Positions 1-8,483 of a stretch of 64,000 nucleotides of DNA are shown here, piece by piece (position 1 is the first letter of the stretch; each line of letters begins with the position of its first letter). This DNA is from CAIMWS01 sp964409245 (GTDB lineage: Bacteria > Verrucomicrobiota > Verrucomicrobiia > Limisphaerales > UBA1319): assembly GCA_964409245.1 (NCBI GenBank), contig CAYPCQ010000023.1, positions 1-64,000 of the forward strand, read 5' to 3'. The translations under genes and the position numbers were made by a program. The notes beneath the pieces are model-generated. The model was not told the DNA's origin. It saw only the letters and a program-made list of their open reading frames with translations, and made no database searches.

Positions 1-182
1 CTGGCAAAATTGAAGCTCACCATTCTGCCTTGATTTCCTCTGACGAACTTATCACTCGCCAGTACGGTGTAATTATTCTTTAAATAGTCGAAGAGAGTTT
101 TCACGGGAACCCGGGTTCCCGAAAGCACCGGGGTGCCGCCAAGGATTTCTGGATCCGCCTTGATCAGCCGCCTCGCTTTCAT
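1..182 (-). CDS. DUF433-family antitoxin-like protein, partial at window edge
   Basis: An ATG at 182 opens a minus-strand frame that stays open for 60 codons and runs off the left edge. The first 35 or so residues match the DUF433 hallmark: a short lead-in, then DPEILGGTPVLSGTRVPV followed by LFDYL. DUF433 proteins are small, often helix-turn-helix-like, and many are antitoxin partners of PIN-type toxins. After LFDYL the usual acidic stretch with a DFP-like motif is not recognisable in this frame, so the gene may diverge, be frameshifted, or be a remnant. No partner is visible because the downstream side lies outside the window. The family match is seen directly in the N-terminal half; a toxin-antitoxin role is inference. 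Confidence 0.5.
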   Translation of the reverse strand, partial: MKARRLIKADPEILGGTPVLSGTRVPVKTLFDYLKNNYTVLASDKFVRGNQGRMVSFNFA

Positions 183-350
183 GCTTGGAATATACGTCCA
201 AAATACTTCCCAGTAAACTGGAAATCCGGCCTTGAGCGCGGGGGGGATACGAGCGTTTCACAACACCGAAGCCTCACGCCTGCTTGCATCCGCACGCAAA
301 AAGGCCCGGCCAGTGGCATTCCATGAATGTTATCCCATCATTGAATCCAC

Positions 351-3047
351 TCACATTGCGGGGCCGAGAACCAGCCGGAATCCGGAGTGGCGAGAATCCG
401 GTGGGTCGCTGCTGCGGAATGCCGGCCGGCACCAACTGCCAGAGACATCCCAACTGCCTCCGCGGCGTATGCGGAGTGAACCCGATGAAGGTCCTTGGGG
501 ATCAGTCATACTGCCGCCAGGGTAGGCGCCATACCAATCCCAGCACCATTCAAAAACATTCCCACTCAAATCGTACAATCCCCACGCATTCGGCGATTTC
601 TGACCGACAGGATGAGTGCTGCCGCCTACTCCTCCAAACCACGCATATTGGACAAGATCTGCATAGTCGGGATCATCGCCATAATAAAACCTGGTTCTTG
701 TCCCCGCCCGGCAAGCATATTCCCATTCAGCTTCTGTCGGCAGCCGGTATAAATAATCCGCCGGTATGCGCCCAGCCTGCCGTTCCAGTTCGGTCAGCTT
801 GGAGCAATAGTTTGTAGCTTCAATCCAAGTAACTGACTCTACAGGCCGGTTCAGATCCCCGGTGAAGGTGCTAGGATTGTTTCCCATAATCGCTACGTAA
901 TCCCGTTGAGTAACCTCATATTTGCCCATCCAAAATCCCCGGGTCAAAACAACCTTTGTCGGCGGCCCCTCGTCGTTTTGCCGGTCCTTTTCATTCTCAG
1001 GACTCCCCATCAAGAATCTGCCGGGACTGATCCATACCATATTTGAAGGAGAAAACCCCTCGTAAACCGCGCGGTAAAACCGCTGTTTGGAGGCCAGGGT
1101 GTCCGGATCAATGAATTGAGCCGTCCCTCCAGTGCTGACGGCGTTGCCAACCGGAATCCAATCAACCAGGTTGGTGGAGGCTTCAATCCGCACCGTTACG
1201 GTATTCCGGGCGGCGATTTCCAGGATGATTTGGCCCCGGCGATCGAAGGATGCCCCCGCAATCCCGATTTCGTCGTGAAGGATGTCGTAGCCATCCCTTG
1301 CCAGAATTTGCGCCCCGGCCATTAAAGCTCCGTCATTCTTGTTTTTGGACTTATCAACAGGGCTCAGGTTGTCGAAATTCCAATAACCAGCCAGGTTGGT
1401 TTCCGCGCCGGTCATTCTCCGGCTGAGATTCAATTGAATCTCCTGTCCGCTCAGAGTTCGATCCCAAATCCGCACCTCGTCCATCAAACCAGTGGCAAAC
1501 GAACCCGGCACCGGTTTCCCATCGTAGGAACAACCCAGAACCAGCGGCAGGGTCGTTTGGCGCAGCTTTTGACCAGCCAGGGGAAATTGCCCGGTGACAT
1601 CATTGGTGGTGGCCGCGGCCAGGACACCGTTGGTGTATAGTTTCAGCCAGCCATCGGCACTGTTGAAAGTGGCGGCCAGATGGGTCCATTGATCCTCCGC
1701 CACCGGCGACCCAAGCAAGCTCCAGGTCGATTGACCGGTGAACAATGAGAAATAGGCGCGGTTATCCGGCGACCAATACAATTCATAGCTCTTGGGGCTA
1801 TTCAGGCTTGGGCCGGCGCCTTTGCTAATGAAATAAGCATTCGCATTGTTGGTGTTTTGAGCCGGATTGACCCACGCTTCCACCGTGATCGCTCCGCTAT
1901 TCTGCACAGCGGGGATGCTGGGAATAGCCAAATACCCGTCATCTCCAGAAAAGGACAATATTCCATTGGATACGTGGGCCAATTCTTTGATCTCTTCCAT
2001 CGTAAGTGCCCGATTGTAAATAAGAATGTCGTCTATGACACCCTGAAAAGGATTATAAGTAATTCCTGAAGTAATTCCTGAGTATCTAAGCGTATAGCCT
2101 CCGAAATAAAAATCATGTGTTGATAGCCGAAATAAATCAGTTGCTTTGCTCATATATAACAGGTCTGAAAATACTTTTATCCCATTGATGTATACTGAGC
2201 AATCTCCTTCTTTAGAAGAATCTATGGCGTCAAATGTTACAATAATAAATTGCCATATGTTGTTACGTATTAATGGTTTTGTTATGATATTGTTCCAATT
2301 ATCAATATCATCTTCATTCCATGTTGCAACTACCAGCCGATTATTAGATATAAAAATCCCTCCTGATGAACCGTAGTTGCCTTCTAAATAAATGTCTTGT
2401 TCCCCTCCGGAACCAGCATTATATGGCCGTATCCAACCAACCCATGACCATTGAGTGCGGTTCTTAAAGAAGTCTTGGTGCAAAGAACCTGTGATTCCTG
2501 ATCCGGGAAACTGCATGGCGCTATGCGGCCTGCCAAACCGATCCGAGACGAATTGGGCTTTATCCGCTTGAATAAAAAGCGAGGGATCGCTGCCATCCAA
2601 CCGGAACTCCGCCTGCAAGCCATCCAATGGTTTGGTAATTGGGGGTTGCTGGCTTTGCCCGTTGCAGGGCGTGATGACGATTAACTCGGCGATCGAACTG
2701 GTCACCGTTCCCGCAGCATTGGAAACCACTACTTGATATGGCCCGGCCTGTGAGGATTGGACATTGGTCAGCGAAAGGCTCGGCCATGTGGCGTCGTTTA
2801 TAGGCACACCATTTAGCGTCCACTGGTAGCTTAATGGGCCAGTGCCATCCGCCATCACATTGAAACTCGCGTTATTCCCTTCTTCGACTACCTGGCTGGT
2901 TGGCGCATTCGTAATCGTTGGCGCCAAAACTTGCGCAGCCACCTGACCCACAACCTGCAAAATCAACATGCACCCGAGGATGAGGCGGAAATAAGCAGCA
3001 TGCCGGTTTTGGAATTGACCCGATTGGAAGTATGATTTGATTTGCAT
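351..3047 (-). CDS. Secreted Ig-like / double LamG / FGE-sulfatase-fold protein
   Basis: A large exported protein of 898 residues. I chose the ATG at 3047 rather than one 22 codons upstream because it is preceded by an AAGGGA-type ribosome site and followed by a signal peptide with a hydrophobic core near residues 20-38. Order of parts: one Ig-like domain (about 40-130), two LamG/concanavalin-like domains (about 145-360 and 375-580), a short strand-rich linker, and a C-terminal formylglycine-generating-enzyme (SUMF1) fold (about 675-895) with typical GKYEVTQ, LPTEAEWEYACRAGT and LSGNVFEW motifs. The active-site region reads GGSWDVSGSWCRP: the first of the two FGE catalytic cysteines is Asp, so sulfatase-maturation activity is unlikely and a binding or structural role is more plausible. 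No sulfatase lies in the window. The first LamG domain is encoded by unusually AT-rich DNA. Confidence 0.9.
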   Translation of the reverse strand: MQIKSYFQSGQFQNRHAAYFRLILGCMLILQVVGQVAAQVLAPTITNAPTSQVVEEGNNASFNVMADGTGPLSYQWTLNGVPINDATWPSLSLTNVQSSQAGPYQVVVSNAAGTVTSSIAELIVITPCNGQSQQPPITKPLDGLQAEFRLDGSDPSLFIQADKAQFVSDRFGRPHSAMQFPGSGITGSLHQDFFKNRTQWSWVGWIRPYNAGSGGEQDIYLEGNYGSSGGIFISNNRLVVATWNEDDIDNWNNIITKPLIRNNIWQFIIVTFDAIDSSKEGDCSVYINGIKVFSDLLYMSKATDLFRLSTHDFYFGGYTLRYSGITSGITYNPFQGVIDDILIYNRALTMEEIKELAHVSNGILSFSGDDGYLAIPSIPAVQNSGAITVEAWVNPAQNTNNANAYFISKGAGPSLNSPKSYELYWSPDNRAYFSLFTGQSTWSLLGSPVAEDQWTHLAATFNSADGWLKLYTNGVLAAATTNDVTGQFPLAGQKLRQTTLPLVLGCSYDGKPVPGSFATGLMDEVRIWDRTLSGQEIQLNLSRRMTGAETNLAGYWNFDNLSPVDKSKNKNDGALMAGAQILARDGYDILHDEIGIAGASFDRRGQIILEIAARNTVTVRIEASTNLVDWIPVGNAVSTGGTAQFIDPDTLASKQRFYRAVYEGFSPSNMVWISPGRFLMGSPENEKDRQNDEGPPTKVVLTRGFWMGKYEVTQRDYVAIMGNNPSTFTGDLNRPVESVTWIEATNYCSKLTELERQAGRIPADYLYRLPTEAEWEYACRAGTRTRFYYGDDPDYADLVQYAWFGGVGGSTHPVGQKSPNAWGLYDLSGNVFEWCWDWYGAYPGGSMTDPQGPSSGSLRIRRGGSWDVSGSWCRPAFRSSDPPDSRHSGFRLVLGPAM
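1985..2400. other. AT-rich segment inside a GC-rich gene
   Basis: This stretch, which encodes most of the first LamG domain of the surrounding gene, is visibly AT-rich, with runs such as acaataataaattgcc and many A/T-ending codons. Flanking coding DNA is GC-rich. The reading frame stays open across both borders. The pattern suggests a domain imported or replaced by recombination. Confidence 0.7.
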
Positions 3048-4087
3048 GGTTTTTCCCTTGGCGCACCGGCAATAGCGGCCAAAAAAGGGGCGCGTACCCA
3101 ATGCGCCCCTCACTCAAGGCACCGCGAAGCGCCCGTCCAGAGAAGCACGCCGAGCCGCGCCCGAGTGGGCGCGCACCCAACGGCTGGACCTCTGGACTTG
3201 AAATTCGCGGTTTCTGAGTGAGGCCGTAGCCGAAGCTACGCTAAATTAGTTTTGTCTTTCAGTTTTTTCGTCTGTTTTATTAGTTAACCAGACGATCCTA
3301 ATAAATACCGGCCGGTTGGCTAGTGTTTTTTCATAATTTCAATAATTTTTATCACCCACAGCGGCGCGATCATAAATCATTGAAGTGGAGTGTTTTGCGC
3401 GTCATGAAATGCCAATCAAACATCTTTCAGCCGGAGACTATAATTCCAAAGACCTCCTGCGGTTGATCGGCAGCATCCAGGCAGCCATCCAAGCCACAGT
3501 TGGCCAACCCGCCTGCCACCGATTCGGGAATGGCTCCAGCAATAGTGTAAAGGTGGATCCAACCCAGGCGGCGAGGAATACGGCTGCTTTCGCGTCACAG
3601 ATCAACGGAGGACGCAGAACCAAGTTTGGCGATCGGTCCAGAGTGGTGTTTCGCGGAAAAAGACCAAATCAGCAAAGCCGCTTTCAAGGTTCCGTCGGCC
3701 ATCTTCTCGCAGTCTTTCCGGATGCGCCTTGCATTCTCCTCACGTTAGCGGCTACCCGCCATGGGATGGTGAACACTTCCGTTGCATGGGCGGGCCAAAC
3801 GCTGGTAGCCGCTGAGGTGACGAGGCGGATCTAGCGGTGGCGTAATCCCATCTGCATGATACCGAGGCAGAAATCCGGGACCGCCTTTCTGGATGACTTA
3901 GGCGCCTTGGAAGTTGGGAGGGAAGTGATGGTGTCCCCTCGGCCGTCCTCGTGCTGGCCAACTGGCTGGCGCAGCAGACGCAGCGGAAGATGACGGAGCG
4001 GTTTGATCGGAAATGGGATCTGGCACGGATAAAAACGGCGCCCCGGAGGACGCCGTTCGCCAAAAAGCAAATTCAGCCGGGCCGGGC
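3048..4087. other. Intergenic stretch with no convincing gene; possible gene remnant at 3420-3740 on the minus strand
   Basis: About 1 kb between two minus-strand genes. 3230-3380 is AT-rich and probably holds the promoter of the LamG/FGE-fold gene. On the minus strand between about 3740 and 3420, two short frames read like pieces of a protein: one contains RIRKDCEKMADGTLKAALL, the next contains the hydrophobic stretch AAVFLAAWVGSTFTLLLEP followed by WPTVAWMAAW. They are in different frames and lack a clear start, so a decayed membrane-protein gene is possible but unproven. I could not assign a family. Confidence 0.4.
3747..3815. repeat. Imperfect inverted repeat
   Basis: AGCGGCTACC at 3748-3757 pairs with GGTAGCCGCT at 3806-3815. 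Inside, CCCGCC and GGCGGG arms could extend the structure. It sits in otherwise non-coding DNA upstream of the peroxiredoxin stop region. A REP-like element is possible; no transposase is nearby. Confidence 0.4.
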
Positions 4088-4699
4088 CTATTTCAACGCG
4101 TCGGCCACGTTGCCCACGAGTTTCTCGGAGGGGGTCAGGGTTTTCTTGCCCGGGGTCCATTTGGCGGGGCAGGCTTCGGCGGGATGCGCGGCCAGGTAAA
4201 CGGCGGCTTCCACCTTGCGCACCAGCTCGTCGCCGCTGCGGCCCACGTTGTAGAAATTCACTTCGCTCAGCACCAGCTTGCCTTCCGGATTGATCACGAA
4301 AGTGCCGCGCAGAGCCAGCCCGGTGCAGCAATCATACACGCCAAAGAGCTTGCTCACTTTGCCCGTGGGATCGGCCGCCAGGAGGTATTTGACCCCCGCC
4401 AGCAGTTTTTCCGACTTCTGCCAGGCCAGGTGCGAGTACTTGGTGTCCGTGGAAACGCCAATCACCTCGGCGCCCAAGGATTTCAGTTTTTCATGCTTTT
4501 CGGCCACGTCCGCCAGTTCCGTCGGGCACACAAAGGTGAAATCCGCCGGATAAAACACCAGGACGGTCCATTTTTTCTTCGCCTTCAATTCATCCAGGCT
4601 GATCTTCCCAAACTGGTTTCCAGCTGGATCAAAGGTCTCCATCTCGAAATTCGGAACTTCACTGCCCACTGACACCTTGTTTTCTTCACACTCGCACAT
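4088..4699 (-). CDS. AhpC/Prx1-type 2-Cys peroxiredoxin
   Basis: A 203-residue thiol peroxidase that reduces hydrogen peroxide and organic hydroperoxides in the cytoplasm. The peroxidatic cysteine is C58 in DFTFVCPTE, and the resolving cysteine is C177 in EACPAKWTPGKKTL, the normal arrangement for typical 2-Cys enzymes. The domain is full length. I placed the start at the ATG giving MCECEEN; an in-frame upstream extension adds 18 residues that do not look like family sequence. Two extra adjacent cysteines (C124, C125) lie before the LALRGTF strand, which is unusual and might affect redox behaviour. The gene is monocistronic, divergent from the ThuA-like gene, and has a perfect inverted repeat 35 bp upstream of its start. 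No dedicated AhpF reductase is adjacent, so thioredoxin is the likely electron donor (inference). Confidence 0.95.
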   Translation of the reverse strand: MCECEENKVSVGSEVPNFEMETFDPAGNQFGKISLDELKAKKKWTVLVFYPADFTFVCPTELADVAEKHEKLKSLGAEVIGVSTDTKYSHLAWQKSEKLLAGVKYLLAADPTGKVSKLFGVYDCCTGLALRGTFVINPEGKLVLSEVNFYNVGRSGDELVRKVEAAVYLAAHPAEACPAKWTPGKKTLTPSEKLVGNVADALK

Positions 4700-4733
4700 A
4701 ATCAATACGTAATCGCTTGTTAATGGTTGATTC

Positions 4734-4757
4734 CAATTTGGCAACATTCCCAAATTG
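4734..4757. promoter_or_regulatory. Perfect inverted repeat upstream of the peroxiredoxin gene
   Basis: CAATTTGG, an 8-nt spacer, then CCAAATTG. It lies 35-58 bp upstream of the peroxiredoxin ATG, in the leader or core-promoter zone, with a TATAGT hexamer further upstream on the same strand. It does not match the classical OxyR, PerR or Fur consensus. Operator function is inferred from position and symmetry. Confidence 0.5.
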
Positions 4758-4996
4758 AAGGCCGCTGTTAGCCGGACTTACTATAACCAATACCGCCCAT
4801 TTTTCCAGCGGCAGTGCCATTTTTTTCCTGCGGCGGCCGTCTTCGCTTGGGGTTGCTCAGTCGTAAATAATTTGTATGCAGCTACTTGCGGCTCAATTTA
4901 ACGGATGCTTAGAGGGCTGCCCCGGCGTCCGGGATCCTGGCCAGCCGGAAAATTTGGGTAGCCAAAGGGCAGACCGGGTTTTACGGTGGATGGACT

Positions 4997-5875
4997 ATGA
5001 TCAAAAGATCCTCCGCCCAATGGGCCGCCCCGGCAGCGGCTTGCCCGAGGTTTCCCCGCCATCGCCGCCTGGGCCTGGCTGCCTGCACTGCGCTTATGGC
5101 GTTGGTTTGTTCCCTGGCAGCGGCGGACGCTCCCGCCACCAACCGGTTGTCCGTGCTCATCCTCTCCGGGCGCAACAACCATGACTGGCGCCAAACCACG
5201 CCTGCCTTGCGGCGGATTTTGGAGCAAACCGGCCGGTTTACGGTGGAGGTGACCGAGGATCCATCCCGGTGCGACCGGGCCACTTTCGCCCGGTGCCAGG
5301 TGGTGGTGGGCAATTGGTCCGCCTGGCCGGATGTGACCGGCCGCCAGTGGGGGCCGGTGGCCGAGCAGGCGTTTGTCGATTTTGTGCGCGGCGGCGGCGG
5401 GTTCGCCGTCTTCCACGCCGGCTGTGCCACCTCCTATGACTGGCCGGAATACCAGCGCATGTGCTGCGGCTTTTGGGATCTCAAAACCACCGGCCACGGG
5501 CCGATCCACGAGTTCCAGGTATCCTTCACCGGCGCCGCCCATCCCGTCACCCAGGGGCTGGCCAATTTCTTCATCCGCGATGAGCTGTGGCACCGCCTGG
5601 GCATCCAGACCAACAAAACCGTGCTGGCCACGGCCTTTTCGGCCCCGGACAAGGGCGGTTCCGGCCAAAACGAGCCGGTGGTGATGACCACCCAGTTCGG
5701 CCAGGGCCGCTGTTTCCACCTGGTTTTAGGCCACGATGCCGCCACCATGGAGAATCAGGCCTGGCAAACCTTGATGACCCGCGGCCTCGAATGGGCCGCC
5801 ACCGGCCGGGTGACCCTTCCCCCGCCAGCCCGCTGGCCTGACCACGCCACGGCTGGCAATCCCGCCAAAAAATGA
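4997..5875 (+). CDS. Secreted ThuA-like domain protein
   Basis: A 292-residue protein with a basic N-terminus and hydrophobic segment (about 25-43, ending in AAADA), consistent with a signal peptide. The rest is a ThuA/trehalose-utilisation domain of the class I glutamine amidotransferase-like fold: VLILSGRNNHDW strand, a GGGGFAVFHAG loop, and VVMTTQFGQGRCFHLVLGHD near the end. In this superfamily the catalytic cysteine of amidotransferases is normally lost in ThuA proteins, and their true reaction is unsettled, although they commonly sit with sugar oxidoreductase genes. A later in-frame ATG is possible, but the longer start gives a better signal peptide. The next gene is GAPDH, separated by a likely promoter, so they are probably separate units. 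Confidence 0.85.
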   Translation: MIKRSSAQWAAPAAACPRFPRHRRLGLAACTALMALVCSLAAADAPATNRLSVLILSGRNNHDWRQTTPALRRILEQTGRFTVEVTEDPSRCDRATFARCQVVVGNWSAWPDVTGRQWGPVAEQAFVDFVRGGGGFAVFHAGCATSYDWPEYQRMCCGFWDLKTTGHGPIHEFQVSFTGAAHPVTQGLANFFIRDELWHRLGIQTNKTVLATAFSAPDKGGSGQNEPVVMTTQFGQGRCFHLVLGHDAATMENQAWQTLMTRGLEWAATGRVTLPPPARWPDHATAGNPAKK

Positions 5876-5940
5876 GGCCGAAACCGGGCCCAGACGGCCC
5901 ATCCTGCGCCGGCCGGGGAGGCGGCCGTTGAAAAACGACA

Positions 5941-5968
5941 TTGACGGATGATTAGGCGCAGTTAAACT
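5941..5968 (+). promoter_or_regulatory. Candidate sigma-70 promoter for GAPDH
   Basis: TTGACG at 5941-5946 and TAAACT at 5963-5968, spaced 16 nt, about 45 bp before the GAPDH ATG. The -35 box is near consensus; the -10 box matches at four of six positions. Confidence 0.4.
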
Positions 5969-6013
5969 CCGCCTTTCGTTAGTTTTGGAAATCTAAACAA
6001 ATAAGAAAACGAT

Positions 6014-7063
6014 ATGGCGATTAAAGTTGCGATCAATGGTTTCGGCCGCATTGGCCGTCTGGTTTTCCGTGCCATCGCGGAAAAAGGTCTCTTGAAGGAT
6101 AAAGTCCAAGTGGTGGCGGTGGGCGATATCGTGCCTGCGGACAATCTGGCTTACCTGCTGAAATTCGATTCCACCCAGGGCCGCTTCCAAGGCACGGTGT
6201 CCTCGAAAAAATCCTCCCCGAACGTGGCGGAAGACGATGTGCTGGTGGTCAATGGGCAGGATATCCACGTGGTGAGCGCCAAGGATCCCTCCGGGCTGCC
6301 CTGGAAAGCCATGGGCGTGGATCTGGTGATTGAATCCACCGGCTTGTTCACCGATGCCACCAAGGCCAAGGGCCACCTGGATGCCGGCGCCAAAAAGATC
6401 ATCATTTCCGCCCCCGCCAAGAACGAGGACATCACCCTCGTCATGGGCGTGAACCATGACAAGTATGATCCCGCCAAGCATAACATCATTTCCAACGCCT
6501 CCTGCACCACCAACTGCCTGGCCCCGGTCGTGCATGTGCTGCTGAAGGAAGGCTTCGGCATCGAGGAAGGCTTGATGACCACCATCCATGCCTATACCGC
6601 CACCCAAAAGACCGTGGACGGCCCCAGCAAGAAAGACTGGAAAGGTGGCCGTTCCGCCGCCATCAACATCATCCCCTCCACCACCGGCGCCGCCAAGGCG
6701 GTCGGCCTGGTCTGCCCGGAGGTCAAAGGCAAGCTCACCGGCATGGCCTTCCGCGTGCCCACCCCCACCGTCTCCTGCGTGGATTTGACCGTCCGCACAG
6801 TCAAGGATACCAGCTACGCCGAAATCTCCGCCGCCATGAAAAAGGCGAGCGAAACCTACCTCAAAGGCATCCTTGAATACACCGAAGAGGAAGTCGTCAG
6901 CACCGACTTCATCCATTGCCCGTCCTCGTCCATCTACGACAAAGGCTCCGGCATCGAGCTGAACAAGCGGTTCTTCAAGCTGGTGAGCTGGTACGACAAC
7001 GAATGGGGTTATAGCTGCCGCGTCGCCGAACTGGTTGAATACATGATCGCCAAAGGCCTGTAA
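6014..7063 (+). CDS. gap: Type I glyceraldehyde-3-phosphate dehydrogenase
   Basis: Converts glyceraldehyde-3-phosphate, NAD+ and phosphate to 1,3-bisphosphoglycerate in glycolysis, and the reverse in gluconeogenesis. The protein has 349 residues, slightly longer than many bacterial homologues. It shows the N-terminal NGFGRIGR dinucleotide site, the active-site cysteine C164 in SNASCTTNC, the partner histidine H192 in HAYTATQ, and the C-terminal WYDNEWGYSCR motif. The Asp after the second strand (VAVGDI, D39) is retained, favouring NAD over NADP. It stands alone with its own promoter and a strong terminator just downstream. No other glycolytic gene is adjacent. Confidence 0.98.
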   Translation: MAIKVAINGFGRIGRLVFRAIAEKGLLKDKVQVVAVGDIVPADNLAYLLKFDSTQGRFQGTVSSKKSSPNVAEDDVLVVNGQDIHVVSAKDPSGLPWKAMGVDLVIESTGLFTDATKAKGHLDAGAKKIIISAPAKNEDITLVMGVNHDKYDPAKHNIISNASCTTNCLAPVVHVLLKEGFGIEEGLMTTIHAYTATQKTVDGPSKKDWKGGRSAAINIIPSTTGAAKAVGLVCPEVKGKLTGMAFRVPTPTVSCVDLTVRTVKDTSYAEISAAMKKASETYLKGILEYTEEEVVSTDFIHCPSSSIYDKGSGIELNKRFFKLVSWYDNEWGYSCRVAELVEYMIAKGL

Positions 7064-7089
7064 TCCGTTTTCAACATTTTTTGGATCGG

Positions 7090-7116
7090 GCGCCCCTCCG
7101 GGGGCGCTTTTTTTTT
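7090..7116 (+). terminator. Intrinsic terminator after GAPDH
   Basis: GCGCCCC (7090-7096), tetraloop TCCG, GGGGCGC (7101-7107), followed by nine T residues at 7108-7116. It starts 26 bp after the GAPDH stop. Confidence 0.9.
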
Positions 7117-7379
7117 GCCCTGGCGGCAAAACCGCACCCGGTCATGCTCGGGGCCGCCGCCCCCGCTCCGGTTCCTGGAAAAGGTTGACAATAGCCGCTT
7201 GCCGGTTTCCGGCGGACGCCGTAAGGAGCCCTGGAAATAATCAACGGCTCTGAATGATGCCCAGGCTTGAAAGATCCCAGGCGCAACAGCCTCGGGTGCC
7301 ATCCCAAATCCCCCTCCGGCCGCTGACCTGCGGCCAGGCCGGGGATGCCGGTTGCACCGCCTCCGTGGCGGCGGCGCGG

Positions 7380-7889
7380 CTATTGCTTCGGCGGGATGTC
7401 TTCCGGCCCTTTCCCCGCCAGGATTTCCGAGGCCTGTTGGAGCAAGGCCCGGCTGGAGGGGTCCAGCCATGGCTGCTGAAGGCTCCAGCGGAAGCCTTTC
7501 ATAAGCTGTTCCGGCGCCAGGCTGGAGATGGATTTGCCGAACCGCACCCGGCCGCAAGCGAGGCAGGTAAAATAGAGGACCGTGGCGATATCCTTCGGCA
7601 GCAGACGCGCCGGATTGGCCAGGTGCGCCTTGGCGAATTCCTTGACGAGGATCAGCGTGGTCACCGGCGGCGGCGCTCCAAACAGCAGATCGGCGAAGGT
7701 CATGGCGGCGGGCTGGGCATTTTCATCCTGCTGGGAGCCGGGGGGGGCCGGCGGCGGCCGGTCGGGCACCACCCGTTCCAGGCGCACCTGGAGCTGGTGT
7801 TCCCAGATGGCGCTCAATTCACTGGCGGACCACGCTCCCACCGCGCTCCGCTCCCCGTCAAATAACTGGCCTAAATTCAAATGTGTCAT
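7380..7889 (-). CDS. Conserved hypothetical protein
   Basis: A soluble protein of 169 residues if started at the ATG giving MTHLNLGQLF; a start seven codons upstream is also possible. It begins with a short helical region (SELSAIWEHQLQVRLE), has a proline-rich linker near residues 43-55, and continues with a helical segment LLFGAPPPVTTLILVKEFAK followed by LPKDIATVLYFTCLACGRVRFG. This helical pattern recalls an uncharacterised family seen in Verrucomicrobiota and Planctomycetota, but I cannot name a domain or function. No signal peptide or membrane segment is evident. It is convergent with GAPDH and has no operon partner. The start codon lies in front of about 600 bp of mostly non-coding DNA. 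Confidence 0.7.
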   Translation of the reverse strand: MTHLNLGQLFDGERSAVGAWSASELSAIWEHQLQVRLERVVPDRPPPAPPGSQQDENAQPAAMTFADLLFGAPPPVTTLILVKEFAKAHLANPARLLPKDIATVLYFTCLACGRVRFGKSISSLAPEQLMKGFRWSLQQPWLDPSSRALLQQASEILAGKGPEDIPPKQ

Positions 7890-8441
7890 AACCAAAGGCA
7901 TCCCCCGCAAAGTTATTAACGCAATTCAACCACCTTTCCTGCGCGAATCCAAAAAAAATCGGCGGGTCCGGAATTCCCGGCTCAGGAAAAGGATCCGCCA
8001 GGCAATCGCCGGGGGGCGCCGGTTTTGGCCGGGAGCGTCCCGGCAATTCAGACAGTGGGGGAGGGCTTCTGGAATGGGCCTGGGCGGGGCGATTTCCCTG
8101 CATTCCGCCCCCCCCAGTGTCTGAGCTGCAGAATATCTCATCTACGGTTGACATGCGTCGCGGTTGGAATGAGTTTGACGATGAACACGGCAAACACGAT
8201 TGCGATTATGAATCTCTTTGGTTTCAAGAATCGGCGGAGGTTTATGATTTCACCAAAGCCTGCGCCTGGCTTTCTGGCCGGTTATAAAGGCCCTAAGACG
8301 GCGAAAGGCAATCGATAAAAACCGGCCTGCCATGAGCCGCTTGGATCGGATTGCGGTTTTGATCGGATTACGGATTGGATGGCGGGGGCCGGACTCACCC
8401 GTTAAAAAGACCATGTACCAGCCAAGGAGCCGTCAGGAAAT
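7890..8441. other. Intergenic stretch with one small possible gene
   Basis: Between a minus-strand hypothetical gene and the VapBC pair. Apart from the small plus-strand frame at 8153-8287, nothing coding is convincing. 8340-8390 repeats the words GATCGGATT and CGGATT without a clear function. Confidence 0.4.
8153..8287 (+). CDS. Small hypothetical protein, 44 residues
   Basis: A short frame from ATG at 8153 to TAA at 8287. The product is acidic and aromatic-rich, starting MRRGWNEFDDEHGKHDCDYE and ending in CAWLSGRL, which looks like real protein rather than the Pro/Arg/Ala-rich noise of shadow frames here. An in-frame GTG at 8117 would extend it by 12 residues. I see no Shine-Dalgarno sequence before either start, and no family is recognised. 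It could be a small protein, or the surviving end of a larger decayed gene. Confidence 0.35.
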   Translation: MRRGWNEFDDEHGKHDCDYESLWFQESAEVYDFTKACAWLSGRL

Positions 8442-8483
8442 GGTAATGCGGCCATTGCGGTAATGATGCAATCCGTGGTAATG
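8442..8483. promoter_or_regulatory. Putative vapBC operator: three GGTAATG direct repeats
   Basis: GGTAATG occurs at 8442-8448, 8459-8465 and 8477-8483, spaced 17 and 18 bp, nearly two helical turns apart. The last copy ends 7 bp before the vapB ATG. The first copy also forms an AATG-CGGC-CATT inverted repeat. VapB proteins normally bind such repeats to autoregulate their operon; the specific role here is inferred. Confidence 0.5.

Noticed and set aside
3746..3836. Integron-like attC site
   Set aside because: There is an inverted repeat, but the conserved GTTRRRY and RYYYAAC ends are not present and no integrase is nearby.
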